Origin: Bradyrhizobium sp. SZCCHNS1050
GTDB taxonomy: Bacteria > Pseudomonadota > Alphaproteobacteria > Rhizobiales > Xanthobacteraceae
DNA: 64,000 bases
Assembly (NCBI RefSeq): GCF_032484785.1
Contig: NZ_JAUETR010000002.1
Location: 1-64,000 of the forward strand
Reading direction: 5' to 3'
Shown: positions 26,318 through 35,076 of the stretch, in pieces
Layout of the letters: every line of letters begins with the position of its first letter
Position numbering within the stretch: position 1 is the first letter of the stretch
The notes under the pieces: generated by a model
Databases searched by the model: none
What the model was told of the DNA's origin: nothing
Seen by the model: only the letters and a program-made list of their open reading frames with translations
Made by a program: the position numbers and the translations under genes

Positions 26318-26411
26318 GTCATTCCGGGGCGTGCGCAGCACGAGCCCGGAATCCATACTCCCGATCGTGGTTATGGATTCCGGGCTCGCCCTCCGGGCGC
26401 CCCGGAATGAC
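26318..26411. repeat. Palindromic intergenic repeat, CATTCCGGGGC class
   Basis: The arms match those at 18469-18573 and again enclose GAGCCCGGAATCCAT. It begins 24 bases upstream of the CoA-binding gene start and is followed after 17 bases by a repeat of a different class. Confidence 0.75.
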
Positions 26412-26428
26412 GAGCCAGTTTCAGTTTC

Positions 26429-26511
26429 TGTCATTGCGAGGAGCACTTGCGACGAAGCAATCCAGGGGCTCGAGCGGGACTCTGGATTGCTTCGCTGCGC
26501 TCGCAATGACG
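26429..26511. repeat. Palindromic intergenic repeat, CATTGCGAG class
   Basis: Same class as 5079-5161 (TCATTGCGAG, GAAGCAATCCAGG, and reverse complements). One arm carries a GAGCACTTGC variation, so the arms differ. It sits next to the 3' end of the enoyl-CoA hydratase gene. Confidence 0.75.
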
Positions 26512-26532
26512 AAGGAGAGAGCAGGGCGAGCT

Positions 26533-27366
26533 TCACTCGTCCCGCCAATTCGGCGTCCGCTTCTCGATGAAGGCGCCGATGCCTTCCTCGGCGTCGCGGG
26601 CGAGCATGTTCTGCGTCATCACCTCTGCCGCATAGCGATAGGCGTCGGCAAGGCTCATCTCGGCCTGGCGGTAGAATGCCTCCTTGCCGAGCTTGATCGT
26701 ATAGGCCGATTTGCGCGCCACTTGTTGTGCCAGCGCAATCGCGGTGTCGCGTTCCGTGCCGGCCGTGACCACGCGGTTGACGAGGCCCAATTCGCGGGCG
26801 CGGACAGCGGGAACCGGCTCGCCGGTCAGCAGCATCTCCATCGCCTGCTTGCGGGGTACGTTGCGCGACAGCGCCACCATCGGCGTCGAGCAGAACAGGC
26901 CGATGTCGACGCCGGGCGTGGCGAACGAGGCGCGCTCGGAGGCGACGGCGAGATCGCAGCTCGCGACCAGTTGACAGCCGGCGGCGGTGGCGATGCCCTG
27001 CACGGACGCGACAACCGGCTTGGGCAGATGCACGATCGCCTGCATCATCGCGCTGCAGGCGTTCATCAGCCGGGCGAAGAAGGCGCGGCCGCGGTCGGCC
27101 TCGCTGCGATGCGCGGTGAGTTCCTTGAGGTCATGGCCGGCGCAGAACGCAGGGCCATTCGCTGCGATCACCACGGCGCGCACGGCCTTGTCGGCGCCGA
27201 TCTCGGCCAGGGCCCGATGCAGCTCTGCGATCAGCGGCTCCGACAGGCTGTTGCGCTGTGCCGGGCGGTTGAGCGTGAGCACGGCGACGGGGCCCGCCAT
27301 CTCGCGCAACAGAATCGGCGTATCGGCGGCGTCGGCGAGGGCAGGGACGGACATTGCGATTTCCAT
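26533..27366 (-). CDS. Enoyl-CoA hydratase/isomerase family protein
   Basis: A 277-residue crotonase-fold protein. It shows VAVLTLNRPAQRNSLSEPLIAELHRAL, the oxyanion-hole segment GPAFCAGHDLKEL, and the second oxyanion element GIATAAGCQLVASCDLAVASERASFATPGVDIGLFCSTP. The position of the first hydratase glutamate is Gly/Ala-rich and the second aligns with the PGVDIGLF stretch, so it may be an isomerase-like member (ECHDC3 type) rather than a classical hydratase. It is divergent from a hotdog thioesterase across 58 bases. Confidence 0.85.
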   Translation of the reverse strand: MEIAMSVPALADAADTPILLREMAGPVAVLTLNRPAQRNSLSEPLIAELHRALAEIGADKAVRAVVIAANGPAFCAGHDLKELTAHRSEADRGRAFFARLMNACSAMMQAIVHLPKPVVASVQGIATAAGCQLVASCDLAVASERASFATPGVDIGLFCSTPMVALSRNVPRKQAMEMLLTGEPVPAVRARELGLVNRVVTAGTERDTAIALAQQVARKSAYTIKLGKEAFYRQAEMSLADAYRYAAEVMTQNMLARDAEEGIGAFIEKRTPNWRDE

Positions 27367-27424
27367 ATGGGCGCATCGATGCAGCTAATGTAACAGATGA
27401 GCAACGACGAGAGCAGGGGGAGAG

Positions 27425-27853
27425 ATGACGGCGAAGATGACCATCGCGGAGCTGGAAACGTTCCTGCACGCGGAATTTCCCCAGGCGTTCCGCACCGGCG
27501 GTGACATTTCGATCGAGAGCGCCGACGGCAAGAGCTGCCGGATGCGCCAGCGCTTCAATGAGCGCATGTTGCGCCCCGGCGGCACCGTCTCCGGGCCGAC
27601 ATTGATGGCGCTGGCCGATTTCGCGATGTACGTGGTGCTCTTGTCGGCGATCGGTCCGGTCGGTCTTGCGGTGACCACGAATCTCAACATCAACTTCCTG
27701 CGCAAGGGCGCGGCCGGCGCCGATGTGCTGGCGGAGGCGCGGCTGCTCAAGCTCGGCAAGCGGCTCGCGGTCGGCGAAGTCACGCTGCTGTCAGGGGAAT
27801 CGCCCGATCCGATCGCCCATGTCACGGCGACCTATTCCATTCCGAATGCGTAG
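27425..27853 (+). CDS. PaaI-type hotdog thioesterase
   Basis: A 142-residue acyl-CoA thioesterase-like protein. It shows the hotdog helix and preceding loop RMLRPGGTVSGPTLMALADFAMYVVLLSAIG (in short blocks) and the strand AVTTNLNINFLRKGAAGADVLAEARLLKLGKRLAVGEVTL. The usual catalytic Asp of PaaI is likely that in MALADFAMY. GGGGGAGAG precedes the ATG. It is probably functionally linked to the divergent enoyl-CoA hydratase in acyl-CoA turnover. Confidence 0.82.
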   Translation: MTAKMTIAELETFLHAEFPQAFRTGGDISIESADGKSCRMRQRFNERMLRPGGTVSGPTLMALADFAMYVVLLSAIGPVGLAVTTNLNINFLRKGAAGADVLAEARLLKLGKRLAVGEVTLLSGESPDPIAHVTATYSIPNA

Positions 27854-27925
27854 GGTTTTCGAGGGTATTATTGCACCATATTTGCAAGCTACTGTTTTTG
27901 TTGCATTAATTTGACGCCGATGGCG

Positions 27926-27954
27926 TTGACGAATGCAGGCCGCTTCTCTAGAAG
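27926..27954 (+). promoter_or_regulatory. Candidate housekeeping promoter of rplM-rpsI
   Basis: TTGACG, 17 bases, then TAGAAG, 57 bases before the rplM start. The spacing is ideal for a sigma-70-type promoter and the -10 is moderately conserved. Confidence 0.45.
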
Positions 27955-28011
27955 CTGCGACCAGTTCGGTGCGTCACCCGCGCCGCATTCTCCCTGTCAC
28001 GGATATCTCTC

Positions 28012-28476
28012 ATGAAAACCTTTTCGGCAAAGCCGGCCGAGGTCCAGAAGAAGTGGGTCGTGATCGACGCCAAGGGTCTGGTCGTCGGCCGTCTCGCCAC
28101 GCTGGTCGCCATGCGGCTGCGCGGCAAGCACCTCCCGATCTACACGCCGCACGTCGACTGCGGCGACAACGTCATCATCGTCAATGCCGCGCACGCCGTG
28201 CTGACCGGCCGCAAGCGCGAGCAGAAGGTGTACTACAAGCACACCGGCTATGTCGGCCACGTCAAGGAGCGCACCGCGCGCCAGATCCTCGAGGGCCGCT
28301 TCCCCGAGCGCGTGATCGAGAAGGCCATCGAGCGCATGATCCCGCGCGGGCCGCTCGGTCGCGTGCAGATGGGCAATCTGCGTGTCTATGGCGGACCCGA
28401 TCATCCGCACGAAGCGCAGAACCCCGAGAAGATCGACATCGCCAAGTTGAACCGCAAGAACACGAGGGCCGCATAA
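28012..28476 (+). CDS. rplM: 50S ribosomal protein L13
   Basis: A 154-residue primary rRNA-binding protein that starts large-subunit assembly. It shows [18 protein letters not shown], the signature [29 protein letters not shown], and [32 protein letters not shown] (in family blocks). rpsI follows one base after the stop codon, the standard arrangement. Confidence 0.97.
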   Translation: MKTFSAKPAEVQKKWVVIDAKGLVVGRLATLVAMRLRGKHLPIYTPHVDCGDNVIIVNAAHAVLTGRKREQKVYYKHTGYVGHVKERTARQILEGRFPERVIEKAIERMIPRGPLGRVQMGNLRVYGGPDHPHEAQNPEKIDIAKLNRKNTRAA

Positions 28477-28477
28477 G

Positions 28478-28960
28478 ATGGCCGAAAGCATCCAGTCTCT
28501 CGATCAGCTGTCGCAGCTCAAGGGTGCCGTCACGGCTCCCGACGCTCCGAAGTATGAGAAGAAGGTCGACAAGTTCGGCCGCGCCTATGCCACCGGCAAG
28601 CGCAAGGACGCGGTCGCCCGCGTCTGGATCAAGCCGGGCTCCGGCAAGGTCACCGTCAACACCCGCGACATCGAGGTCTACTTCGCCCGTCCGGTGCTTC
28701 GCATGATGATCGAGCAGCCGATGGTCGTCGCTGCCCGCAAGGGCCAGTACGACGTGATCTGCACGGTCGCCGGCGGCGGCCTGTCCGGCCAGGCCGGTGC
28801 GGTCCGTCACGGCCTGTCCAAGGCGCTGACGAATTTCGAGCCGGAGCTGCGCGGCGTCCTCAAGAAGGGCGGCTTCCTGACCCGCGACTCGCGCGTCGTC
28901 GAGCGTAAGAAGTACGGCAAGGCCAAGGCCCGCCGCTCCTTCCAGTTCTCGAAGCGCTGA
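28478..28960 (+). CDS. rpsI: 30S ribosomal protein S9
   Basis: A 160-residue protein. The N-terminal extension of about 35 residues is typical of alphaproteobacteria. The body has [56 protein letters not shown] and the C-terminal tail [11 protein letters not shown], which reaches the P-site tRNA. It is translated with rplM and followed by a strong terminator. Confidence 0.97.
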   Translation: MAESIQSLDQLSQLKGAVTAPDAPKYEKKVDKFGRAYATGKRKDAVARVWIKPGSGKVTVNTRDIEVYFARPVLRMMIEQPMVVAARKGQYDVICTVAGGGLSGQAGAVRHGLSKALTNFEPELRGVLKKGGFLTRDSRVVERKKYGKAKARRSFQFSKR

Positions 28961-29005
28961 TCGCCTGGCTCCGGCTCCGTCCGGATCCATCAGCTTCAAA
29001 TACGA

Positions 29006-29038
29006 ACGGGCGCCCTCGCGGGCGCCCGTCTTGCTTTT
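29006..29038 (+). terminator. Terminator of rplM-rpsI
   Basis: ACGGGCGCCC-TCGC-GGGCGCCCGT followed by CTTGCTTTT, 45 bases after the rpsI stop. Confidence 0.85.
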
Positions 29039-29056
29039 GACGCAGGCTTGCGCGGG

Positions 29057-31156
29057 TCAGGCGCTAGCGCGGCGCGCGGTCAGCCATTGGCTCGGCGCCA
29101 GCGGTTTCGACACCACGCGGACCTCGCCGATGCTGCCGATGAAGCCGTCCGACGGCGCGCGGTCCCACCAGCCGCAGCCGAGTGCCCAGGGCTGCGACGC
29201 CGCCGTCGAGGCGATGCCGTTGCCGCCGATGACGCTGCGCACGACCGGCGCGCCCTCGATGTAGAGCACGGTCGAATTGTCGGCGGGATCGTTGACGATC
29301 GCGAGGTGATACCAGGTGTCGAGCATGATCTCGCCGGACCAGTCGGTCTGCGGCTGCCGGGTCGAACTCGACGGCACGATCTCCCACTGCACCTCGCGCA
29401 GGTTCGAGATCGCAAACAGGATCGGCGGCGATTCCGGATCGCCGCCGGCGTAGCCCGGCAGCCAGCCGCGGTTGCCGAAGCGGGTCAGGATGTTGCACCA
29501 GGCGTGGTCGGCGGCCTTCCAGTTCGGATCGATCTTGATGAAGGCTTCGACGGTGTAGCCGGATGCGAACGTTGCCGCGTTGATCGGCGCGTTGGCCGCG
29601 GTCGTGAACCAGCTGAAGCGGCCGGCGCCCTGCTTGGTCGTGTTGAGGAACTGCACGCTGCCCGGCGCCGACGACAGGCGATGCTTGTCGGCTGTGAAGA
29701 CGACGTCGGCGACCTGGGCGGCACTCGCGAGCGTCGCGCGCTGCATCGGGTTGGCGGCGGTGAGGTCCGACAGCGCGGTGCCGGCGGCCACGGCCTTGCC
29801 GATCGCCGACGATGTGATCCGCCAATGCGCAACGGTCTCGGCCACGAGCGGATAGTCCTGCTCGTTCGCGGGCGGCACCACCACCGGTTCGGGCGCCTCG
29901 GTGTAGTTGGCGTAGAGATCCTGCTTGAGGCGCGGCAGGATCGGCGTGCCGGCGAAGGCCGGCAGATGGCAGAAATTGGTGAAGCGTGAAAACCGCCGGC
30001 GGAAGTCGATGGGAATCGAGAACGCGTGATTGTCCTCGGACAGCCAGGCGCGGTCGAACTGCTTCAGGCTGTCCTTCGGCTTCTCGACCACCCAGGGCGA
30101 GAACGAGGCGACGTCGATCTTGTTGGCCGTGAAGTCGAACTCGTACAGCCGCATCAGGCCGTTGCCGCCCTGATAGGCCATCTGATAGTCGACCACCATC
30201 TGGTGGACGGGGTTGTGGAAGTCGTTGATCTTCGTCAGCAGCGCGCCACCGTGATAGTGGCCGTTCAGGGTCATGAAGATCTGGTCGTTGCTGCGGATCA
30301 GCTTCTCCCACAGGTACTGGCCGTAGGCGACCTCGAGCGGGCTGACACCGTCATTGGCGATGTTCAGAAGCTGATGGTTGGCGAGGATCACCGGCAGCAT
30401 CGGATGCCGCGCGATCATGCTGCGCGCCCAGGCGATCGCATCGTCCGAGGCGCGCCAGGACAGCGACAGCACCATGAAGCTGACGCCGCAGGCGTGGAAC
30501 ACATGCGCCTCGTGCCAGCCGCTCGGATGGCGCTCCAGGAAGGTCCGCTGCTTCGCCGCGCGGCTGGTCGGAAACCATGAGAGATAGGGCTCGGATGAAG
30601 CGCGCTGCGCATCGGTGCCCGCGCCCTGGCTCGCCGCGCTCTCGAACTCCAGCGCCGACAGCACGTCGTGATTGCCCGCGAGCACCGAATAGGGCCGGCC
30701 GGCATTTTCCAGCAGCTTCATCGCGGCATCGGCGACCGCCCATTGCTGCGGATGCTTGGACTGGTCGACGACGTCGCCGAGGTGGATCGTGAACGGGATG
30801 TGGTACTTCGCGGCGTTGTCGACGATGAACTGCGTCTGCGCGGGGTAGGGCGTGCTGCCATATTGGCGCTGATAGGACTGGCCTTCTTCTGACGTCGCAT
30901 AGCGCGAGTAGAACTGCGTATCGGGAAGGACGGCGAGCGCGAAGCTGGTCGTGACGTGACGATGGTGATGGTGCATGCGCCAATGCGCGTGCGCCGCCTG
31001 GCCGGGCAGCAGGCTGGCGCCGAGGCCGAGCGCCGAGACGCCCATGGCATTGCGCAGCAGGGTGCGGCGATCGACGCCCTGCGCCGGCTGCGGATCACGC
31101 GCCGGATGATCGCCTGCGGCCGCCTTGTTGTTCGATGAATCGTCGTCGAAAGACAT
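29057..31156 (-). CDS. Tat-exported metallophosphoesterase with C-terminal LamG-like domain
   Basis: A 699-residue protein. A twin-arginine signal (RRTLLRNAMG at 30-39, then a hydrophobic stretch to AHA) implies folded export to the periplasm. A calcineurin-type phosphoesterase domain (about 72-340) has DTQFYS, HLGDVVDQS, AGNHDVLSA, ILANHQLLN and LNGHYHGGAL. The C-terminal 180 residues resemble a LamG/concanavalin-like domain (TVEAFIKID, WYHLAIVNDP, LYIEGAPVV, GFIGSIGEVRVVSKPLAPSQW). The substrate is unknown; sugar- or polymer-linked phosphates are possible. It is convergent with the rpsI terminator. Confidence 0.85.
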   Translation of the reverse strand: MSFDDDSSNNKAAAGDHPARDPQPAQGVDRRTLLRNAMGVSALGLGASLLPGQAAHAHWRMHHHHRHVTTSFALAVLPDTQFYSRYATSEEGQSYQRQYGSTPYPAQTQFIVDNAAKYHIPFTIHLGDVVDQSKHPQQWAVADAAMKLLENAGRPYSVLAGNHDVLSALEFESAASQGAGTDAQRASSEPYLSWFPTSRAAKQRTFLERHPSGWHEAHVFHACGVSFMVLSLSWRASDDAIAWARSMIARHPMLPVILANHQLLNIANDGVSPLEVAYGQYLWEKLIRSNDQIFMTLNGHYHGGALLTKINDFHNPVHQMVVDYQMAYQGGNGLMRLYEFDFTANKIDVASFSPWVVEKPKDSLKQFDRAWLSEDNHAFSIPIDFRRRFSRFTNFCHLPAFAGTPILPRLKQDLYANYTEAPEPVVVPPANEQDYPLVAETVAHWRITSSAIGKAVAAGTALSDLTAANPMQRATLASAAQVADVVFTADKHRLSSAPGSVQFLNTTKQGAGRFSWFTTAANAPINAATFASGYTVEAFIKIDPNWKAADHAWCNILTRFGNRGWLPGYAGGDPESPPILFAISNLREVQWEIVPSSSTRQPQTDWSGEIMLDTWYHLAIVNDPADNSTVLYIEGAPVVRSVIGGNGIASTAASQPWALGCGWWDRAPSDGFIGSIGEVRVVSKPLAPSQWLTARRASA

Positions 31157-31546
31157 CCTTGTCCCCACCTCGAGCGGCGGATCGCGCCGCGGTCGGGACG
31201 TGTTAGGGAGAGATGATCTCAAATTTGAGAAGGTTTCTTATCGTTTCGATGAGTGTTCGCCGCAGGACGGGAAACCATTGATTCCGCACGATGGGGCGCA
31301 CAACTATCAATGAATGACGCTGTGCCGTGTACAATCAGGGCGGGCGGTCGCGCGGATTGCCCCGGCATTTTTGAATCCTGTTTGCAGATTTCTTGCGCAG
31401 CAATTTGCTGACGAGTTGTGCCGAGCTTTTCGAGAAAACTTGGTATCCCAGGCAAACCTCTTTCCAACAAACCGCCCGCTAGGTTGATCGCGATAAGGCC
31501 GCGCTAACCCTGAATTTCCGCGCCGCCGCAGCAACCGAGGTGATCG
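31157..31546. other. Divergent intergenic region
   Basis: A 390-base space between the Tat phosphoesterase and the diguanylate cyclase genes, which diverge. It is relatively AT-richer near 31215-31320. No convincing gene, repeat or hairpin was recognised. Confidence 0.5.
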
Positions 31547-32770
31547 ATGGCGCTTGATAGCATGACGCTCGACATCGTAGCGACCATGGTCGCAGCGCTG
31601 CTTGGCGCTATGTTGCTCCACTTCGGCCGGCAGGAGAACACGCCGGCGCTGCGCTGGTGGGGCGCGGCCTACGTCCTCGGCGCGGTCGCGATCGCGCTGT
31701 GGACCTTGATCGGCGAGCTCTACGGCGAGGTGGTGTCGCTGTTCCTGAGCTCCATCGGCCTGATCGCCACCGCCATGGTGTGGAACGCCGCGCGCGTGTT
31801 CCACGGCAAGCCGGCGAGCGTGCCCGGGCTCGTGCTCGGCGCGACGGTCTGGATTGCCAGCGGCATGCTGCTCGATGCGTCGGCGCAGGCGCTGCGGCTG
31901 ACGATCGGCGCAGCGATCGTCGTGATCTACGCCATGCTGACCGCGGCCGAGCTGTGGCAGGAGCGGCGGCGGACCCTGCACAAGCGCTGGCCGGCGCTGA
32001 TCGTGCCGGTGATGCATGGCTTCGTGCTGATGCTGCCGATCCTGCTCGGCAACATGCTGCGCGATTCCGACGGCGCCTTCGCCGCGGCCTGGGTCACGAT
32101 CTTCTCGATCGAACTCGTGCTGTATGCGGTCGGCACCGTGTTCGTGATCTTCATGCTGGTGTCCGAGCGCATCGTCAGCGCCCACAAGCGCGCGGCGACC
32201 ACCGACCCGTTGACGGGCCTGCTCAACCGCCGCGGCTTTGCCGAGTCCTGCGCGCAGCTGATCGAGCGCGAGGCGCGCGAGCAGCGCCCGGTCAGCGTGC
32301 TGATCTTCGACATCGATCATTTCAAGTCGATCAACGACCGCTTCGGTCACGCCGAGGGCGACGAGGTCCTGAAGCTGTTCGCAAACGTCGTGGTCAACAA
32401 TCTGCGCCTCACCGATCTCTCGGGCCGGATCGGCGGCGAGGAGTTCGCAGCACTTCTGCCCTGTTCCATCGAAGAGGCCATGGTCGCCGCCGAGCGTGTC
32501 CGCGAGGCGTTCGCGGCCTCCGGCGTGGTGTGCGAGGACAAGCCGGTCGATACCACCGTCAGCATCGGCGTTGCCGGCGGGCCGGGCGGGACCGATCTCG
32601 ACGTGCTGCTCGCGGCCGCCGATACCTCGCTCTACAAGGCCAAGCGCTCCGGTCGCAACCGGGTCGAGGCCTCGGCGGAGCTGCCGCTGTCGCTCGACCG
32701 CTACCGCCGCCAGCGCGCTGCCGCGGCTGCCAGCCTGCCGCAGTCGGGAGAGGCGGTGTTGTCCAGCTGA
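31547..32770 (+). CDS. Membrane-bound diguanylate cyclase (GGDEF)
   Basis: A 407-residue protein. About six membrane helices (about 8-205) form an uncharacterised sensor, followed by a GGDEF domain (about 213-375) that makes cyclic di-GMP from GTP. Visible elements are DPLTGLLNRRGF (220-231), FDIDHFKSINDRFGHAEGD, the active-site loop GGEEF (296-300) and an inhibitory RxxD site RLTD (287-290) exactly five residues before it, so product feedback is expected. There is no EAL domain. Confidence 0.93.
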   Translation: MALDSMTLDIVATMVAALLGAMLLHFGRQENTPALRWWGAAYVLGAVAIALWTLIGELYGEVVSLFLSSIGLIATAMVWNAARVFHGKPASVPGLVLGATVWIASGMLLDASAQALRLTIGAAIVVIYAMLTAAELWQERRRTLHKRWPALIVPVMHGFVLMLPILLGNMLRDSDGAFAAAWVTIFSIELVLYAVGTVFVIFMLVSERIVSAHKRAATTDPLTGLLNRRGFAESCAQLIEREAREQRPVSVLIFDIDHFKSINDRFGHAEGDEVLKLFANVVVNNLRLTDLSGRIGGEEFAALLPCSIEEAMVAAERVREAFAASGVVCEDKPVDTTVSIGVAGGPGGTDLDVLLAAADTSLYKAKRSGRNRVEASAELPLSLDRYRRQRAAAAASLPQSGEAVLSS

Positions 32771-32838
32771 GGTGCGGCTTTCGCTCTCCCGAGGTCTGGG
32801 CTAGACAAGCGGCCCACACCAGGGGAGGCCGACAGAAC

Positions 32839-33141
32839 ATGATCACGGAAATCGCCCAGATCGACGTCAAGCCGGGCACGGAGAAGGATTTCGAGGCCGC
32901 GGTCGCGAAAGCACGCGCCGCCTTCGGCCGCTCCAAGGGCTTTCACGGCTTCGAGCTGCACAAATCGATCGAGAAGCCGCAGCGCTACCGCCTGATGGTG
33001 AAGTGGGAAACGCTCGAGAACCACACGGTCGATTTCCGCGGCTCGGAGAACTTCACCGAATGGCGTGGCCTGGTCGGGCAGTATTTTGCCAATCCTCCGG
33101 ATGTCGAGCACACCGAGACCGTGCTGACCTCGGCCGGCTGA
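32839..33141 (+). CDS. Antibiotic biosynthesis monooxygenase (ABM) domain protein
   Basis: A 100-residue ferredoxin-like ABM-fold protein: AQIDVKPGTEKDFEAAVAKA, FGFELH-type strand (FHGFELHKSIEKPQRYRLMVKWETLENH) and a final helix. Such proteins are small cofactor-free monooxygenases or heme/aldehyde-handling proteins. No specific substrate is suggested here. GGGGAGG lies about 15 bases before the ATG. Confidence 0.8.
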   Translation: MITEIAQIDVKPGTEKDFEAAVAKARAAFGRSKGFHGFELHKSIEKPQRYRLMVKWETLENHTVDFRGSENFTEWRGLVGQYFANPPDVEHTETVLTSAG

Positions 33142-33178
33142 GGCCGCGCGTCAGCGCTGCTCCGCCACGGAACACAAC

Positions 33179-33727
33179 ATGACGCATGACGATCTGGTCG
33201 AAGCCTACTCTGCCGGGGGACGGCACTACCACGATCTTCGCCACGTCCAGGATTGCCTGGACCAGCTCGATCGCGTCGCGGACCTCAGCGTCCGCGAGCG
33301 CGAGAGCCTGACGCAGGCGATCTGGTGGCACGACGCCGTGTATGATCCCACGCGGTCCGACAATGAGGAGCAGAGCGCCATCCTTGCCGAGCGTCACGTC
33401 GCGCCCGAGCTGCGCGACGAGGTCGGACGCCTGATCCGGCTGACCCGGACGCACGATGTCGCGCCCGACGATCGGCTGGGCGCGCTGCTCGTCTCGATCG
33501 ATCTCGCCATTCTCGGCACCGACGAGGCCGGCTACGACGCCTATGCGGATGCGATCCGGCGCGAATATGCGCACGTGCCGGACGACGCCTACCGCGCCGG
33601 GCGCGCGGCGGTGCTGGACCGGTTCGCGCGGCGCCCCGTGATCTATCCGGATGCGGGCTTTGCCGCTGCGCTCGACCAGAAGGCGCGGGCCAACCTCGCG
33701 CGCGAGCTGCGCGGCCTTCGATCATAA
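33179..33727 (+). CDS. HD-domain-like predicted phosphohydrolase
   Basis: A 182-residue protein of the predicted metal-dependent HD group (COG4339). It shows GGRHYHDLRHVQDCL (first His pair), the HD dyad in AIWWHDAVYDPTRSDNEEQSA, LIRLTRTH, and the late Asp in VSIDLAILGTDEAGYDAYADAIRREY. The natural substrate is unknown. It is preceded by the ABM gene on the same strand. Confidence 0.8.
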   Translation: MTHDDLVEAYSAGGRHYHDLRHVQDCLDQLDRVADLSVRERESLTQAIWWHDAVYDPTRSDNEEQSAILAERHVAPELRDEVGRLIRLTRTHDVAPDDRLGALLVSIDLAILGTDEAGYDAYADAIRREYAHVPDDAYRAGRAAVLDRFARRPVIYPDAGFAAALDQKARANLARELRGLRS

Positions 33728-33888
33728 GCAGGATCAGCTCAGGCGTTTCGCGCGGCCGCGTCGCCGCGGCAATGCAGGCTGCGCAGCATCGCATGTGCTG
33801 ATAGCGCTTGTCTTTTGCCGTGGCCCGACATGCAATGGGATGACATGCGCGTCGCCATGACGTGCTCCTCATTTTCTGGAACTCCGTC

Positions 33889-35058
33889 ATGCCGATCATC
33901 AACCGCGCCGCCGAGCTGGCGGAAGACGCCAAGGTCTGGCGCCGCGATTTCCACCAGCATCCCGAGCTCCAATATGAGGTGCATCGGACGGCCGGGCGCG
34001 TCGCCGAGCTCTTGACCTCGTTCGGTGTCGACGAGGTCGTCACCGGCATCGGCCGGACCGGCGTCGTCGGCGTCATCCGCGGCCGCGAGTCGTCGCCGCG
34101 GGTGATCGGCCTGCGCGCCGACATGGACGCGCTGCCGCTGCAGGAGGTCAGCGACATCCCGCACAAGTCCACCATTCCCGGCAAGATGCACGCCTGCGGC
34201 CATGACGGCCACACCGCCATGCTGCTGGGCGCGGCGCGCTATCTCGCCGAGACGCGCAACTTCGCCGGCACGGCCATCGTCATCTTCCAGCCGGCCGAGG
34301 AGGGCGGGGCCGGTGGCCGTGCGATGGTCGAGGATGGCCTGATGGAGCGCTTCGGCATCGAGGAGGTCTACGGCCTGCACAATGCGCCGGGCCTGCCGCT
34401 CGGAACGGTCGCGACGCGCACCGGCGCGGTGATGGCCGCTGCCGACACCTTCGAGGTGCGTCTGAAGGGGCTTGGCGGCCATGCGGCCCGGCCGAACAAA
34501 TGCGTCGATCCGATCATCGCCGGCGCGCAGATCGTGACCGCGCTGCAGACGATCGTGGCGCGCAACGTCGATCCGGTCGAAAGCGCGGTGCTGTCGATCA
34601 CGCGCTTTCACGCGGGGACGACCGCCGACAACATCATTCCGCAGACCGCCGTCATCGGCGGCACCGTGCGCACGCTCGATGAGGACATCCGCCGCTTGAT
34701 GGACGAACGCTTCAAGGGCCTGGTGACGGCGCTCGCAAGCGGCATGGGCGTGGAGGCGGAAATCGACTACGAATGGGGCTATCCGGTCGTCATCAACCAT
34801 GCGGAGCAGACCGCGTTCGCGGCCGACGTGGCGCGCAGCGTCGTCGGGCCGGAACAGGTCATCACCGACATGCCGCCCCGGCTCGGCGGCGAGGACTTCG
34901 CCTACATGCTGCAGGCGCGGCCCGGCGCGTTCGTCTTCATGGGCATCGGCGATGGGGCCGGCGTGCATCACCCGGAATATGATTTCAACGACGACGTGAT
35001 CCCGCACGGCATCAGCTATTGGGCCAAGCTGGTCGAGACCGCGATGCCGGCCGGCTGA
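33889..35058 (+). CDS. M20 family amidohydrolase/aminoacylase
   Basis: A 389-residue zinc or manganese peptidase-like hydrolase of the M20D group (hippurate hydrolase, IAA-amino-acid hydrolase, N-acyl-amino-acid amidohydrolase). Motifs are RRDFHQHPELQYE, LRADMDALPLQE, the metal cysteine-histidine segment MHACGHDGHTAMLLGAA, FQPAEEGGAGGRAM, the dimerisation-domain GLGGHAARP and GGEDFAYM. The ATG at 33889 aligns with the family start. Confidence 0.9.
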   Translation: MPIINRAAELAEDAKVWRRDFHQHPELQYEVHRTAGRVAELLTSFGVDEVVTGIGRTGVVGVIRGRESSPRVIGLRADMDALPLQEVSDIPHKSTIPGKMHACGHDGHTAMLLGAARYLAETRNFAGTAIVIFQPAEEGGAGGRAMVEDGLMERFGIEEVYGLHNAPGLPLGTVATRTGAVMAAADTFEVRLKGLGGHAARPNKCVDPIIAGAQIVTALQTIVARNVDPVESAVLSITRFHAGTTADNIIPQTAVIGGTVRTLDEDIRRLMDERFKGLVTALASGMGVEAEIDYEWGYPVVINHAEQTAFAADVARSVVGPEQVITDMPPRLGGEDFAYMLQARPGAFVFMGIGDGAGVHHPEYDFNDDVIPHGISYWAKLVETAMPAG

Positions 35059-35076
35059 GCGGGCTCTGACCGGGCC

